Shown: one piece after another, positions 12,946 to 25,879 of the stretch
Position numbering within the stretch: position 1 is the first letter of the stretch
Layout of the letters: each line of letters begins with the position of its first letter
NCBI RefSeq assembly: GCF_023065955.2
Contig: NW_026622997.1
Location: forward strand, 17,154,001 to 17,218,000
Reading direction: 5' to 3'
From: Ursus arctos
Taxonomy: Eukaryota; Chordata; Mammalia; Carnivora; Ursidae
Length of the DNA stretch: 64,000 nucleotides
The notes under the pieces: generated by a model
Database searches by the model: none
What the model saw: the letters and a program-made list of their open reading frames with translations, nothing else
Told to the model about the DNA's origin: nothing
Translations under genes and position numbers: made by a program

Positions 12946-14732
12946 ATCTCCCTCAAAATAGGGAGAAATGTATTCACTTCTTACTGGAAGACAGAGGCCA
13001 ATGGTTTGATTCAAAGCCTGACCAGTCATAATCTTCATTATTTTTACCAATTCATGCCTGAAAGAAAAAGGCCTTAAGACAGAGGTTTTGAATTACATCT
13101 TTGAGGAATGTTTTCAGTAATCAGAAGGCTTGTGAGAAAGGGGCATAGGTGGGTTCTTTCGTGGGCACGGTTTCCTCCTCGATCCTGCTTAGCAAGCCGA
13201 ACACTGAAATGCCCAAGCAAGAGCTGTTTCCCCATTTTACTAGTTCATATGTGATCAAGTCTCATGAAGAACTTTGAAGACTTGAGCAGGTGCTTTGGAA
13301 GAGTCGTTGGCTGGTACCTTGGTTTGGGGTGTGTCCATTCTCCTGGTCATATCATTCAAACGAATGAAGCTCTCCTCTTTCATCCTTAAGAGTAACTTGC
13401 TCCTTGTTTCAGTGGTGAAGTTGGCATTTCCAGTCTCCAGAATAATTTCCATGGTATGTCATGCTCTTTCTCCCTCGCCCACCAAACTGGCTCTGGGGTT
13501 TATTATATGTGATTTTTCTACAGCTCTTATAGAGGGCTGGCACACACACAGCCCTGAAAACATAAATAGCAGAATTGGATTACAGTTCAGAAGTGTGTGA
13601 TGCAGTTGTTTTTCCTGTATCCCGGCCCATCTTTGCTTACTGGCAAAATACCTCTCAGAGCGCATGCAAAATGCTAATAAGAGTAATTCATTTTATTTAT
13701 CTTCATTATATTCATTTCACAATGCAAAGATTTTTATAATAGCCTCGAAAATTGCACTTATGCTCACTAAATAGACAGACTATAAACAGGAAAAAATTAT
13801 CCAAAGATACAAACCCTGGAAAATCGCTTTTCCCTCTGATTCTAAAGGCAATTCCTTTGAAATATAAGTGAATACGCTTCTATTTTAGGAAGTAGGATCA
13901 TGAAAGTTTTATGTTCTTTGCCCATGGAATCATTAAAACAATAGTTCTTCAAAATGGGAAGCCTTGTCGGTTCCTTTGGAAGAAGAGAAAGTAGGCAGGC
14001 AGATAAACAGTGCATGCCGACAGGTAATCGGTATGTTGCAGAGAGTTCTAGCTACCTGAAATGCAGCCCTCTTTTTGACTTACGATTCTCCTCGTTTTGT
14101 TCGTCGTCCTGTTGTAACTCACCAAGCTGCCTCTTAAAAGATGCTAAGCTAGGCGATTGCATCTTCCTGTGAGCTAATGACAGTGCAGGAGCCGTCCTCC
14201 TGAATTTACTGAACCAGTGTACCTGCCACCTGCATGTTCCATCCCAAGCAGCAGCCCATGTCCCATGCCAGGGGAGCCCTCGGCACACCGTCCTTCTGTG
14301 CTCCTGGAAGCCAAGTGGGCAGCTTCTGCTCTGAGCCTGCTCTGTGGGGTCCAGCACATCCCCGGAGCACCTCCCCTGCCCACCCCCAGCTCTCACTGCC
14401 TCTCAGCTCTCTGTCACGTTGCCCTCTTTCTTCACAGTCCTTAATGAGTAGCGTCATTTGGGACCACGGCCTGTGAAATATGATTCTCACCCCACAGTCA
14501 GCGAGCAGTGCAACCGGGATTTGTTCGGGCATTTTCCACGAAGGAGCTGTAAATCCATATGGCTCAGTCGAGGCAAAAACAAAATAAACCTATTCCTTTT
14601 TTTTTTTTAAGCCTGTGTGTAATCTGAGATTCAGACTATTTAAGAAATTGGTGAAAATTGTCAGAAATTTACATCGTAGGTTGCATGATAGCTGTTTAAT
14701 AATTTATGAATAGTGGAGTGTCAAGGTATGTG

Positions 14733-14943
14733 GGGCACCTGGGTGGCTCAGTCGGTTAAGCGTCCGACTCTTGGTTTCGGGTCAGGTCCACCAAGGTCTC
14801 AGGGCCGTAGGATCGATCCCCATGCCAGGCTCTGCGCCCAGTGGGGAGTCTGCTTGAAATTCTGTCTCCCTCTCCCTCTGCCCCTCCTCCCACTCACACA
14901 TGCACTCTCTCTCTCTCTTTGAGGGGGGACAAAAAAAGAATAC
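14733..14943 (+). mobile_element. CAN-SINE
   Basis: The head ggcacctgggtggctcagtc is followed by the body, a CT-repeat and an A-rich tail. Near-perfect target-site duplication caaggtatgtg / caagatatgtg at 14722-14732 and 14944-14954. Confidence 0.92.
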
Positions 14944-15428
14944 CAAGATATGTGTAAAACTATCCGGGACATTTTCTTAAACATTAATCATTTCCATAAA
15001 AGTTTTCGGACAGCCTATTTGACGACGACCTTGAGTCAGAAGGACATTCTGATCTCTTTTATGTACATCACAGTTGTCCTGTTGAGTGCGTAGCAGAGCC
15101 CGGAGGCCACGGATGCTGCGAGAAGAGAGGAATCCCGCAAGGATGCAGGGATTAGGTGGGGCAAACAGGCCTATTAAGGGAAGCGTGCCTTTAGCTGCCA
15201 CAGCGGGAGAGCTCACAGCCACCCCGCCACAGCTCTGGCCCGACCGGGGAGCCGCGGAGACTGACCCCCACAGGGGCCTGAGCTTGGGAAGGGGCAGGAG
15301 TCCGGGGGCCGCAGTGGCGGGTGAGAGCTGAGGATGGAGACGGTAGAAATCACTGAGCAGTTGTCCACGTCATGTGCCGCGTAAGGGAAGGCGATGCATA
15401 GGAGGCGTGACAGCTTTCAGGTATTTTA

Positions 15429-15632
15429 TTTTTTAAAGATTTATTTATTAGTGACCGAGCCGGGGGAGGGGCAGAGGGAAGAGAGAGAATCTCCAGCAGA
15501 CTCCCCGCTGAGCGAGGAACCCCCCCCCCGCCTCCCCCTCCCCTGCGGGGCTCGATCCCACGATCGTGAGGTCATGATCTGAGCCGAAACCAAGGGTCCT
15601 AGGCTCAACTGACTGCGCCAGCCAGGCGCCCC
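15429..15632 (-). mobile_element. CAN-SINE
   Basis: Minus orientation: T-rich tail (ttttttaaagatttatttat) at the left, head ggggcgcctggctggcgcag at the right. I could not identify a clear target-site duplication. Confidence 0.9.
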
Positions 15633-15961
15633 AGAGGGTGTCTTGGTGGTGTGGTGGCGGTGGTGGCGAGGAAGACGAGAGGATTGTGCTCAGGGTCTCC
15701 GTCTGACGTGTTGGGGGATCCAGCGTGTTGCCCCACTGCTACGGGGTCAGGAACTACACGGCACGTGACTAAAGCCCCCCTTTTGTTCTACCTCGAGGAA
15801 CCAAAATAATTCGTGTCCGTCCAGTAAGCTGCGGCGGGTCCTGCGGTTCCACCGGGCCAGGTGATCGCCCGGGACGGAGTTCGCAGGCACGGGCGACACC
15901 CTGTGGCAGGGGTCGCAAACTGCAGCCTGGGGGCCAAACCCTACCTGCTGGGACGTCCGCT

Positions 15962-15977
15962 GGGGGGGGGGGGGGGG
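15962..15977. repeat. Poly-G tract
   Basis: An uninterrupted G-run of about 16 bases lies in GC-rich intronic DNA. It has no clear association with a gene feature. Confidence 0.8.
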
Positions 15978-16439
15978 CGGTGGCTGCTTTCCCGCTGTAG
16001 TGACTGAGACCGCAGAGTCCGCCCCGCCTGACGCATTCACTGCTTGGCCCTTTGAAGAAGGAGATGACACGTTTAAGGATCGGGTGGCCTTGCCCCTCGC
16101 AATATTGACGCTGGGTCCATGTAGCAAGGGCACAAGCTTCAGGTGTCCCCATCACAGGGAGACATTGTGTCTGTCTTCACACAAAGAGGTTTTTCTCTGA
16201 GCTAATTTCTCTAATCAGAATGACTGCACTTGCTTTTACTTATTAGTCCAAATGTGAAGCCCGTATTGTTTCTACAAATTATACCAGGCGTACACTCCAT
16301 TCTTTTAAACTGGATTTATCACCTGAGCCATTAAGAAAGCTGTTTCAAGGACAGCCAGGTACCATCAGAAACAGCACAGCTGAGCTCCTGGCCAGCGGAG
16401 GAGGGACCGGCTGTACAGGCTGATGAGAGAGGGAATCCA

Positions 16440-16634
16440 TTTGTTTATTTATTTTTTAAGATTTTATTTATTTGAGAGAGAATGTGCGCATGAGCAGGGG
16501 GAGGGGCAGTGGGAGAGCGAGAAGCAGACTCCCCGCTGAGCAGGGAACCTGAGGTGGGGCTCGATCCCAGGACCCTGGGATCATGCCCTGAGCCAAAGGC
16601 AGACGCTGAACCAACTGAGCCCCCCAGGTGCCCC
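16440..16634 (-). mobile_element. CAN-SINE
   Basis: Minus orientation with a T-rich tail at the left and head ggggcacctggggggctcag at the right. Target-site duplication gagagggaatcca / gagagggagtcca at 16427-16439 and 16635-16647. Confidence 0.93.
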
Positions 16635-17050
16635 GAGAGGGAGTCCAGTTAGCAGAAGTTGTGTGTCGTCCTCAAGAAGGAAGGCCACGCGCTATGCCAG
16701 GCAGGTCCAGCTGGGAAAGGAGTAGCGGCCGAAGTGAGGAGCGTCTTCTTGTTTTGGGGGCTGGAGCTGGATTCCGGCCCCAGGACCAGGTTTGAAAGCA
16801 CGAAGAAGAGGGACGCAAGGAGGCAAAGCCCCACACGGGTGCGTGATTCCTGGAGCGCGAGGCGGGCCTGAGCCCCAAGCTCTGACCTCCGGTGACACTA
16901 AACCGAGCATCACACAGGTGAGAAGAGAGGTCGTGGTGGCCGTTCCAGCAAATCACAGAACCGCCGATGTGTGGGATGTGTGTAAAATTGAGGTGACCAG
17001 AGCCTGACAGAACCTCTGTACAACACTTACAGCATGGGGAAGACGTGTAC

Positions 17051-17070
17051 TTACACACACACACACACAC
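17051..17070. repeat. (CA)n microsatellite
   Basis: About ten CA units in the PHACTR1 long intron. Confidence 0.85.
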
Positions 17071-17282
17071 CAGGAGAGCCCGTCTCCTGACTAGAGAAGC
17101 GAGGTGCTGAGAAGGGCCCGGTGCTTTGCTGGGATGGAAGGTTTCCCATCCCTTTCCTGCCGTGAATGCCCAGAACGAGGCCTTCCAGGGCTCTGAGAGG
17201 CCGAGCGTTCCCCCATGGGTGGGATTCTGCCTTCAGACAAGCTCAGCCTCACGATTTCTCTGGATAGAGCCACGGCGGTCAT

Positions 17283-17448
17283 GGGGCCCCTGGGTGGCTC
17301 CGTCAGTTAAGCGTCAGACTCTGGATTTCGGCTCAGGTCATGGGGTCATGAGATCGAGCCCCGCCTCACCTTCATGCTGAGTGTGGAATCTGCTTGAGGT
17401 TCTCTCTCTCCCTCTACCCCTCCTCCATTAAAAAAAAAAAAAAAAAAC
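17283..17448 (+). mobile_element. CAN-SINE
   Basis: The head ggggcccctgggtggctccg leads through a body and CT-rich block to a long poly(A). Short target-site duplication ggcggtca at both sides. Confidence 0.9.
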
Positions 17449-18423
17449 ATGGCGGTCAGGATGCTCTTCTGGGGGAGGAGACCACCCCTAAGGGAATGTT
17501 CCACTATCAGCCATTTCCCTCAGGATGAAGGTGTTTCTCTGACTTCTCAGGAGCTGGTGTTGCTGGTGGTCCTGTGAGGGACATGACAGTCACGGCCCAG
17601 GGCTGCTAATGGAGTCTGCCCAGTTTCCCTGAGCTCATACTGGAGCATTGCAGCCCTGAGATGCCACCTGCTCGTAGGGTGGTGCCCCAGTCACCTGGGA
17701 TTCCCCTCCGGTCCCCCACATCGAGTGCACCTGTGGGAGAGTGAGGGAGCATGTGTGTGGTGTAGGTGCTGTGTACCTCATGGGACCAGATGTCAGGACA
17801 TAAAGAAAAGGAGCCCAAGGGAGGGAAGAGAACTTGGACTCTCATTCACCAGGCTGGGAGCTAAGAGTCCCTTGGTAGATACGTGCTATGAGTTCAGTTG
17901 ATTTGGGGGAATATATTTAAGGGGAGACAGTCTCTTCTCGCAAGGGATCTCCCAAAGCATTGGGTAGATAAGGCCAAGAAAGTAGAGAGAGATCTTTTCT
18001 GTTTGTTTCCTCTACAATCAAGGCGAAATCTATTCAAAGTGTCAGTATCACTCCATTCCCCGTTCTTATTCCTCTTCCCCCTTTCCCATGTAAGTAGATC
18101 CTTTCCCAGACAGATAGACCCATCCCATTCATCTTTCCTGATCCTTTCCCAATTAAAAGGATTTCCAAAGAAGGCAGAACTGCAAATCCAGACTGGTTAG
18201 ACATTCCTAAGGTCCACCATCGTGCCAGAAATAAAAAGTATGTGGACGGGGTTGGGTTGGGGGGGGGTGGTCTGGGCTTTTTTGGTACATCACATATATA
18301 GAAAGATAGATTCTGTGAGAGATTACCATGCCATAGGAAGGCACTTAGCGTTTAATGAGAGTAACTGCATTCAATACACCTCCTTTGGGCTACAGGTCTA
18401 TTGGTTTAAAAATGAAGGTTTAC

Positions 18424-18633
18424 AGGGCTCCTGAGTGGCTCACTTGGTTGGGTGTCCAACTCTTGATTTTGGCTCGGGTCATGATCTCAAGGTTGTGGGA
18501 TCGAGCCCTCCATTGGGCTCTGTGCTCAGCAAGGAGTCTGCTTGAGGTTCTCTCTCCCTCTCCCTCTGCCCCTCCCCTTGCTCTTGCACACATCTCTCTC
18601 TCTCAAATAGATAAATAGATTTTTTTCTTCTTT
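18424..18633 (+). mobile_element. CAN-SINE
   Basis: The head gggctcctgagtggctcact is followed by body, CT block and AT-rich tail. Target-site duplication aatgaaggtttac / aatgaagctttac at 18411-18423 and 18634-18646. Confidence 0.92.
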
Positions 18634-19218
18634 AATGAAGCTTTACGTTTACAATTGAGAAGTGATGGCTCAGGAAGGAGTGGGGGGTGTGGGACTTTTA
18701 ATAAAGGAGGACTGTAGGAAACTTTGCAAAATAATGTGACCAAAACCCCCTCCGCACGGGCATCTGAGACTCTTTGGGGGTTTTGTGTGTTCCTCTCCAG
18801 GCTTCTAAACAGCACGGGAGCTCATCTGAACCTCAGTTGTTATTGTTTCTGGAAATAGGAGCTTGTGGGAGGCAGCAGGAGGACATTGGCCGGGGCTGCA
18901 CCACGTGAAGAGGGGGAGGGAGGCTGGGGATTCCTGTCTCCTGGCCTCTGCCTCACCTGTACCCTCCGAACTCGCCTTGGGGAGTGCTGATGGCCCTGAG
19001 GGACTGGCTCATTGGGGGTGAATATGAAAAGAGCATGACCTGCACATGTTTGGGGGCTCCTGAGAGGAGTCTGGGTGGGAGGGGGCACCCCAGGGCCTAC
19101 ATCCAACTCTTCATCCGTTGTCTAGCTTCAGAAAGTTGTCATGGGTCATGTATGTTGTTTATTGGGGCCCCACAGAGCAGAGGCATTGGGGAAGTCTGGA
19201 ACCATAATGGTTTTTAAA

Positions 19219-19250
19219 TGAATGGATGAATGAATGGGTGAATAAATTAA
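19219..19250. repeat. (GAAT)n-like simple repeat
   Basis: Imperfect gaat/ggat units, followed by an AT-rich stretch. Confidence 0.7.
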
Positions 19251-20396
19251 ATATATACTCTTAACGCCGTTTTTGTGTTGTCTGGGCTGTGCACGTCGAT
19301 CTACCCCTGATACTGCCCATGACAGTCACCCAGCAGTGACACCCAGAGCTTCCTCTCTTCATTGCAATCACTTGTTGTCCTTGTCTTGATGGTCTGTGTC
19401 CATCAAAAGCAATATTCTTTAAAGGAGGAAGGACAGTAAGTCCAGAGATACCAAGGGAGGGCTCAAGCTAGACTCGCTGGAAGCCCGCACATACCTGAAG
19501 TTCCTGCTTGAGCCTGAGCAGGTCTTTTGCTGAGACTCGGACAGTTGTGGGCATGTTTGGTGGACACGTCCTGAGCCCACCAGAGGTTAGCTTTCTTGCA
19601 CGGGATCGGCTCCATGGATGTGAACATCCGTGCCCTCGCACTGGGCAGGCAGCCATCAGCAGTCAAGTGACCAAGTGTTGTCGAGTGGCTTTCCCAGCAG
19701 TGGAGGCAAGCGCCCTCACTGCACAGGTTATGGCATAAAAAGAAGAGAGCGGCCAATGCCCTTTGGCCAGTGGCAGGACATGTTAAAAACTAAGTGGGGA
19801 CTCCAGAGATCATTGGGGTACTTTGTAAAGATTGGAGCTGATGGGTTTGTGTGACATGGAGAACATTGTATGCAGTCATCTGAATGGTTTTCTTGGCTTT
19901 TTCCTCCTGGGTAGAGCGCTGTGCGTAGTTTGAGCTTCTACCTTTAAAGAGAAGTGGCACAATGACAGTCTCATCAAATGACCATTATCTGTCACTCTCT
20001 GGATCCACCAGATTTGATATGCGTGACAACAAAGCAGGCGTCTCCTTTCCCTCTGGTTTTCTCCGTGTCTGAAGCCTGGACAGCTTCATCCAGAAGGAAG
20101 ACTTTCCATACCGTGATCTTTCTGTCCATCTTCTACCAGGAAATCTAGGGCTCACTAATTATGCTAACTTGAGGAGGATTTACTGACAGCAGGACTAATC
20201 TCAAAGATGCGGGCAGGCTTCGGAACCCTTCTGTCAAACAGCCCGAGGTGACAGATGAATCTCTCATGTAGATTACCGTAGCACTTTCTGTAGGAACCAA
20301 GGAAGCGATAGACTGCTTATCTGTTAAGATAGATAATCGGAGGCCTAGACCAATGTCTGGTATGTAATGGACAGACAGAAGGACTCACTCATGCAT

Positions 20397-20440
20397 GGGT
20401 GGATTGGAGGGACGGATGGATGGGTGGGTGGATAGACTGA
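20397..20440. repeat. (GGAT)n-like simple repeat
   Basis: Imperfect tggatggg/ggatgggt units over about 44 bases. Confidence 0.75.
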
Positions 20441-20761
20441 TAAAATTAAGTTCAGGGTGACCAGCTCTCCTCAGCCACTTAACGTGGTAGAACAGTGGGC
20501 TTTTTTTTATCCCCACGTTTCTTATCTTTTGGCATCACGTTGTTTTAGCCTTTTGTGATGGATTCTTCACGTGAAGATGGCCTTGTTGAAATGAGCATAT
20601 TCTTGGGTTGACTTCATTAACTATCTTAATTCCTATTGGAACAACTCAGATACTCTTTCAAAGTGAAACCTTCCTGATCGCTAATATTGGGTTTATGCCT
20701 AATAATGCCAGTAACACTGAAAGTATTCACTATGTCGGATCTCAGTTTTTTGGTTTTGTTT

Positions 20762-20867
20762 TTAAAGATTTTTCTTTAAGTAACCTCTACACCCAGTGTG
20801 GGGCTCGAACTTAAAACCCCAAGGTCAAGAGTCACATGCTCTACCAACTAAGTCAGCCAGGTGACCC
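20762..20867 (-). mobile_element. Old CAN-SINE, short form
   Basis: Minus orientation: 'ttaaagatttttctttaagt' at the left and the tRNA-like head (gggtcacctggctgacttag on the minus strand) at the right. The CT block is missing. The element is more decayed than the other SINEs here. Confidence 0.75.
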
Positions 20868-23800
20868 TAGACTCTGAGTTTTTGTACCATTTTGGGTTTT
20901 TTTCAGTGTGTTTGATGCATAGCAAAACACACGTTCCCCTGGTTATTTCCAAACTGATCTCAGCTCCACACGACCAACATTATTTCCATAATGGTTTTAC
21001 CTCACAATACTTGAGTTTAGCCACGGGGCCTCACTTTGGGGCCACAGCCTCCAATGGGCAAAGCCGAAAACACTTCCTTCTGAAAAGTAACCTATTTATC
21101 TATTTGAGGTCAGAGACTTTTTTTCAAGTTACCAAAAATAAAATTTCATGCCTTCTACTTACTTTTAAGAGGGATTTTTATCTCTCATTATCATTCCAGC
21201 CTCTCCGCGCTCCCGGGTAGCAGGCAGGCTAGCTTGTGGTCACAGCTACCCGTCAGACAGTGGGACTGGGCTCGGAGGTCCAGCGGCATAACGTGCCCAA
21301 GCGACCTTCCGGCTAATGGTGGGGCAGGCCAGGAGGCAGGCTCTGGACCCCAATCTGTTTTCTCTTCTCTGTGCTCTTTCCCAAGCTGGAACCAGGCTAC
21401 TTGTGAATAGCTTGAGGGCAATGAGGAGGAGGAAGAAAATTGAAAACTATTGACTGAAATTCCTGGAAAGAGCTGGGTGCGTGGATCAATAATTTTAAGA
21501 GTTGTTCCGCCTTCTTGGCAGTGGGAAAGGGTAGCAGGGCATAGTCCTGTGGTATAAAAGCAAAACTGCTGTCCACTCTCCCAGAGGAACCTCTTCAGTG
21601 GCCGGGCCACCGTTGTGTAGGGCCCAGAGTTCTGGCCATCCCCTTGGGCACAACTCCTGGGTTGAAGTGTTGTTCATTGATTGAATGATCAAAAATCATC
21701 CCCTCCTGTGAGCCAGGCGCCATCTTAAGTCTAGAAACACAGAGATAAATAAGGCATCATTTGCCTGTGAAGGATTCCCGGTCTAGTTGGAAAGATAGTC
21801 ATGCAAGTGGGTAATATGGGTGTCAGGGGTGAGGCCATGATCAAGAGGGGGGAGCCCAGCAGGGGGAGCTCCTAGCTCTGCTGGTAGCATCCAGAGGCCC
21901 TGCAGCTGTTCCAGACTGGGGATGTGTGCCCCGTTAGGTCAAGGTGAACAAGGAAGAGTGAAGGCCAACACGGTATGGGGCCTTTTACACTCACGCCGCA
22001 GGGCACGGGGGGAAGTGAGTGTGAGCTGTATTCTTAGTGCAGTGTCGCCCCTGAAGGCTGTTCGCAGAGGAGTGGCACGGTCTCCCTGTGGCCTCCCTGC
22101 TGTCCCTCCTCTGCCCGTTCCGAGCACCGGAATTCTAGGCAGTCTGCCCGAGGAGACCGGCATTCGGGGGACCCCTTCGTTCCGCCACACGGGCATGAAG
22201 GGCTGGGGCGTGGGGAGAAGGCCGGCTCCTCCGAGGGCCCCCGCCTGTCGGGTGGCGGACCCACGCTGGGTACGTACGGTGCTGCTTCTGAAGCCGCCCC
22301 CAGGACAGGGCCCCTCTGGGGCTCTCACCAGGCGTGCCACCTGCCGAGGAGGAGGAGCCGGAGCCAAGGGTGTGGAAGTAGACGTGAGCACACTGAAAAC
22401 CAGGGGAGAAGGAGCTTCGAGAAGTCGCTGGTAGTCAAAGGGGCCAACGATAGAGAAAGGTCAGGTAAAACGAGGGCTCTGTGAAAGCCGCTGGATTTGG
22501 CAGTTAATCCCCAGTGACCTTGACGGCCGCGGATTCCTGATTCGGGAGAGCAAGGGCTCTGAGCCTCGTCACTGTTGTCCCGTGGCCCGGCTGGTCCTGT
22601 GTTGTGGGGGACAGGCGTGTGCGGGGTGGGACGTTGAGCCAGATGCGGGGGCGGCCTCCCCAGTCCTGACAACACGAATGTCTGTAGATGTTGCCGGAGG
22701 TCCCCTGGGGGCAGAATTGTCCAGGGGAGAACCAGGGCCATAGGGCGGCATGGACAGAAGCCGGGGTTGTGATGGTTTGCTGAGCCCTCGCACCTGAGCC
22801 GCTCTTTGCAAGAGGTCCGGCAGCCAAGGGCGAGGGAAGGAGGAGGTTCACTGGGGGAGGGGCAGCAGAGGTGGGGGGGTCGTTCATTTTGTTTTGTTTC
22901 TAATAAAGAGCAGATGTGCTTGCCCTAGGGAAAGAACTAGAAGAGAGAGAAAGGTTAAAGACAAGGCATAGTCATGGGGCAACATGTATTTAATGATTTC
23001 ACAAACATGGAGCTTCTCCAGTTACCCGACTCGGTGCCAGGCGCTGTAGACACCACACTGAGCTGGTGACGGGTCCCTTGTTCAGAAATGACTGAAAATT
23101 TCAAAATGGCAGCAGAGCCTAGAGCCCAAGTGCGGGGCCCTCCCAAGCGGGGGCCCCCCTAAGCAGGGCCCCGTGCAGCTGCCCAGCTCTGTGCTCCTGA
23201 GGTGACCCTGGTGGTGAGGGGGCCGGGTGGCCCCAAGTCGCAGAGCCCGAGCCCCGGGGTCCAGGGGACAGGCCGGGCCATAACAAGAAGGGCAAGCACC
23301 AGCATGCGAAACTGTTGTCACACACGGTGGCACCTTCACCAAAAGGTTAGTGACCACAGGGAGTGATGTTTAAGGCTGAAGCTGTGAGGTTGACGACTAC
23401 TCCCAGTTAGCCGAAGAGGAAGAGAGCGAATGCCGCTCTCAGGAAAGGCATGTGAATCTGGAAAGAACCAGGAAGACGCAGTTATGTCTACAGGATGGGG
23501 TGGGGGGGGATTCTTGGCAAGCGTGCAGATCATGAAGACTCTTCTAGGACCCTGGGTGTTTGACTGCCTCCTGCAGGCCCTGGGTGAGCGTGCGTAGTTT
23601 CCAAGCAGGGAGTGCTGTGGTCGGCTTTCCCCTTAGACCATCCCGAGCGGGGTGGAGGCGGACCCGAGTGGGGGGCTGTCGCAGCCAGCAGAGATGCTCA
23701 GGGCTGCCTTCCCGAGGCGGCTATGCTGGGCTAGAATGGGGGGCGGCTTGGACCTGGCGGTGGATTGGCTGTTGAGGGTCAAGTGCAGCAACGGCAATTC

Positions 23801-24050
23801 CCAGTTTCCCGGCTTGGGCAGCTCACGGGGACGCCAAGCTGTCAGGACCGGAGGGGAAGACGGATGACTTCATTTAGCAGCTTCTGAGCGTGACAGCCAA
23901 TAGGAGTATACGTTGAGAAGGCCGTCCAGAGCTCGAAACTACGACTGAAGGCATAGATTTTGGAGTCATCGGGCTAGAGATGTGAACTGAAGTCATGACT
24001 ATGGATGAGATCTTCCCAGGAGCGTGTGTGGCATCAGAACTGGCAGGATC
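20868..24050. other. Intron stretch with probable antisense L2 pieces
   Basis: Phrases such as 'aagcagggagtgctgtggtc' (from 23600) and 'gcttggacctggcggtgg' (23748) resemble the antisense LINE-2 consensus. 22955-23065 has an MIR-like 'ggtgccaggcgctgtagaca'. The GC content is high around 22060-22400. Long ORFs here are chance. The repeat assignments are weak. Confidence 0.4.
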
Positions 24051-25879
24051 TGGGCTAAATAATCACTAAAAGCATCTATCTTGTTCTCCAAGGTCTCCTA
24101 ACACCTGGGGACGCCGCAATGGCCAAAGCCAGACAGAAACCCCCAGCCCATGTGGAACTGACACGTCCTCTGGAAAGATTCCGAAGGAGGGGCCGTAACT
24201 CAGTGCGTCTCCCCTCCCCGCAGCCCCATCACGCCTGTCTGCACTCATTCAATTTCCCACCTGGAGCAGCAGTTGGGAAACCCGTCTCCTCCTGCCTTAG
24301 GAGAGAGGACGAGTCCTTCCCATTTTCTCTTCCCACCCATCTGGAAGGGCCATTCCCTCCGCCGGGGGCTGAGATGCAGAAGACCAAAGTCAGTTCTGCT
24401 TTGCTTTTTCCCGAAATGCAGATAGAGCTTCAGAAATCCAAACTTTAAAACCAGAGCCCTCCAAACAATCTGTGGTTGCAAACGCTAATGAAAGCCATGA
24501 CCTTGCAGTTGTGACGCCAGCAGAAAGCTCATTAGCTCCTTGCGGCAGAACGAATCCTCATCAGCAGCAGGAGTCAGACCAACCAGACCTACAGGGATTT
24601 TGTCATGTCTCTGGGGAGACACTCCCCTGCCCTGTGCATCGTCTAAAACGTCTTGCCACCATGTTCTCTCACGGTCTCCTTTTTCCGAGGCCAAAGCCGA
24701 AGTGCCATTTGCTTCAGGTCTGTCACAGTCCTCACATGCACAAAGAAAAGCCTTCGTTTATGTCATTGTTTCTTGCGGTCACCAGCATAGAGTTGTTCAA
24801 ACTGTTACTACACAAAATCCATTTCTAAATTCTGCAAGGACCTGGAAGGCTCCCAGGTGGCGACTGATGGCGCGTGACATTTAAACAGGAACTCGGTGAT
24901 TTTTCACTTTGCAGCCAATGCAGATCATTTAGCGGTGGTGTTCCATGTAAAGAAGAAACCATTTGAGGAGTGACAACAATTTTGCAGCTCAGCGATATCT
25001 TATAAACCAGGGCCACATATATAACAGCAAAAGCTATTGAAATCAATCACTTGAGAGCCTATTAAAACTACTACTTTCGGATCATTCATTTTACTGAAAA
25101 GTTAAACTCCCAAAAATGTTTCCTTTATCATCTAGCATATAAATGGTCATGTCTACCTACAGAGTCAGGAAGCACTTTTTAAATTTAATGTGAGTTTAAA
25201 TCTGATACAATGACTTAAACATACCATCAAGACAGGGGTGAGAGATACAATACATTCAGAAAGTTTTTATTCTTAGAGTTATCTGCTCCTTGGGATTATT
25301 CATAAAACTGACCACTTTATTAATAAAGTAATTGTGCTCTGCTATCTGGATTTCTAGTGACCAGTATTTCTGTACAATGTAGATCTAGAAAGGAGCCTTT
25401 ACGTGGACCATGTCAGGCTGCTCTGGGTCCTTTCCTAAGAAGCTGGCCACTAGAATTCTGAAGCTAGAGTTTATCCCTTTAGTTTATGAATTTGGATCTG
25501 TCCAAAGACCACCCTGCGAAGGAAGGGTATCATTTTAAGCTGATGTAAGTCGTCCTTGTGATAAACCAACTTATTTGTGTTACAGTAACTGAAAGCCATC
25601 AGTTGGGAACTCTTCATTAATTCCAGTACCAAATATACACACTTGTGTACAACCCACACCATCCTGCTTCCCCTGTCATGGTCAAGAGCCATCTCTCCTA
25701 CATTTGAGAAGGAAGGTCTCTCTGTCCCTGGACCCCAACCCCTCCTGCCTCCTCGGGACTCCTGCACCATCAGCTGAGCCTCCTCCCTCCTCATATAGTT
25801 TCTCGCCACCACCACCTCATCTGGATTATTTCCATTAAACACATCCAGTCTTCTCCCAGTAAAAAGTATAAACCTCACC

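Noticed and set aside
20762..20867. Possible tRNA gene on the minus strand
   Set aside because: The tRNA-like sequence is the head of a decayed CAN-SINE; an A-rich tail follows and no intact cloverleaf is evident.
25471..25878. 135-codon minus-strand ORF
   Set aside because: It lies next to and partly in L2-like repeat sequence and has no recognisable protein similarity.
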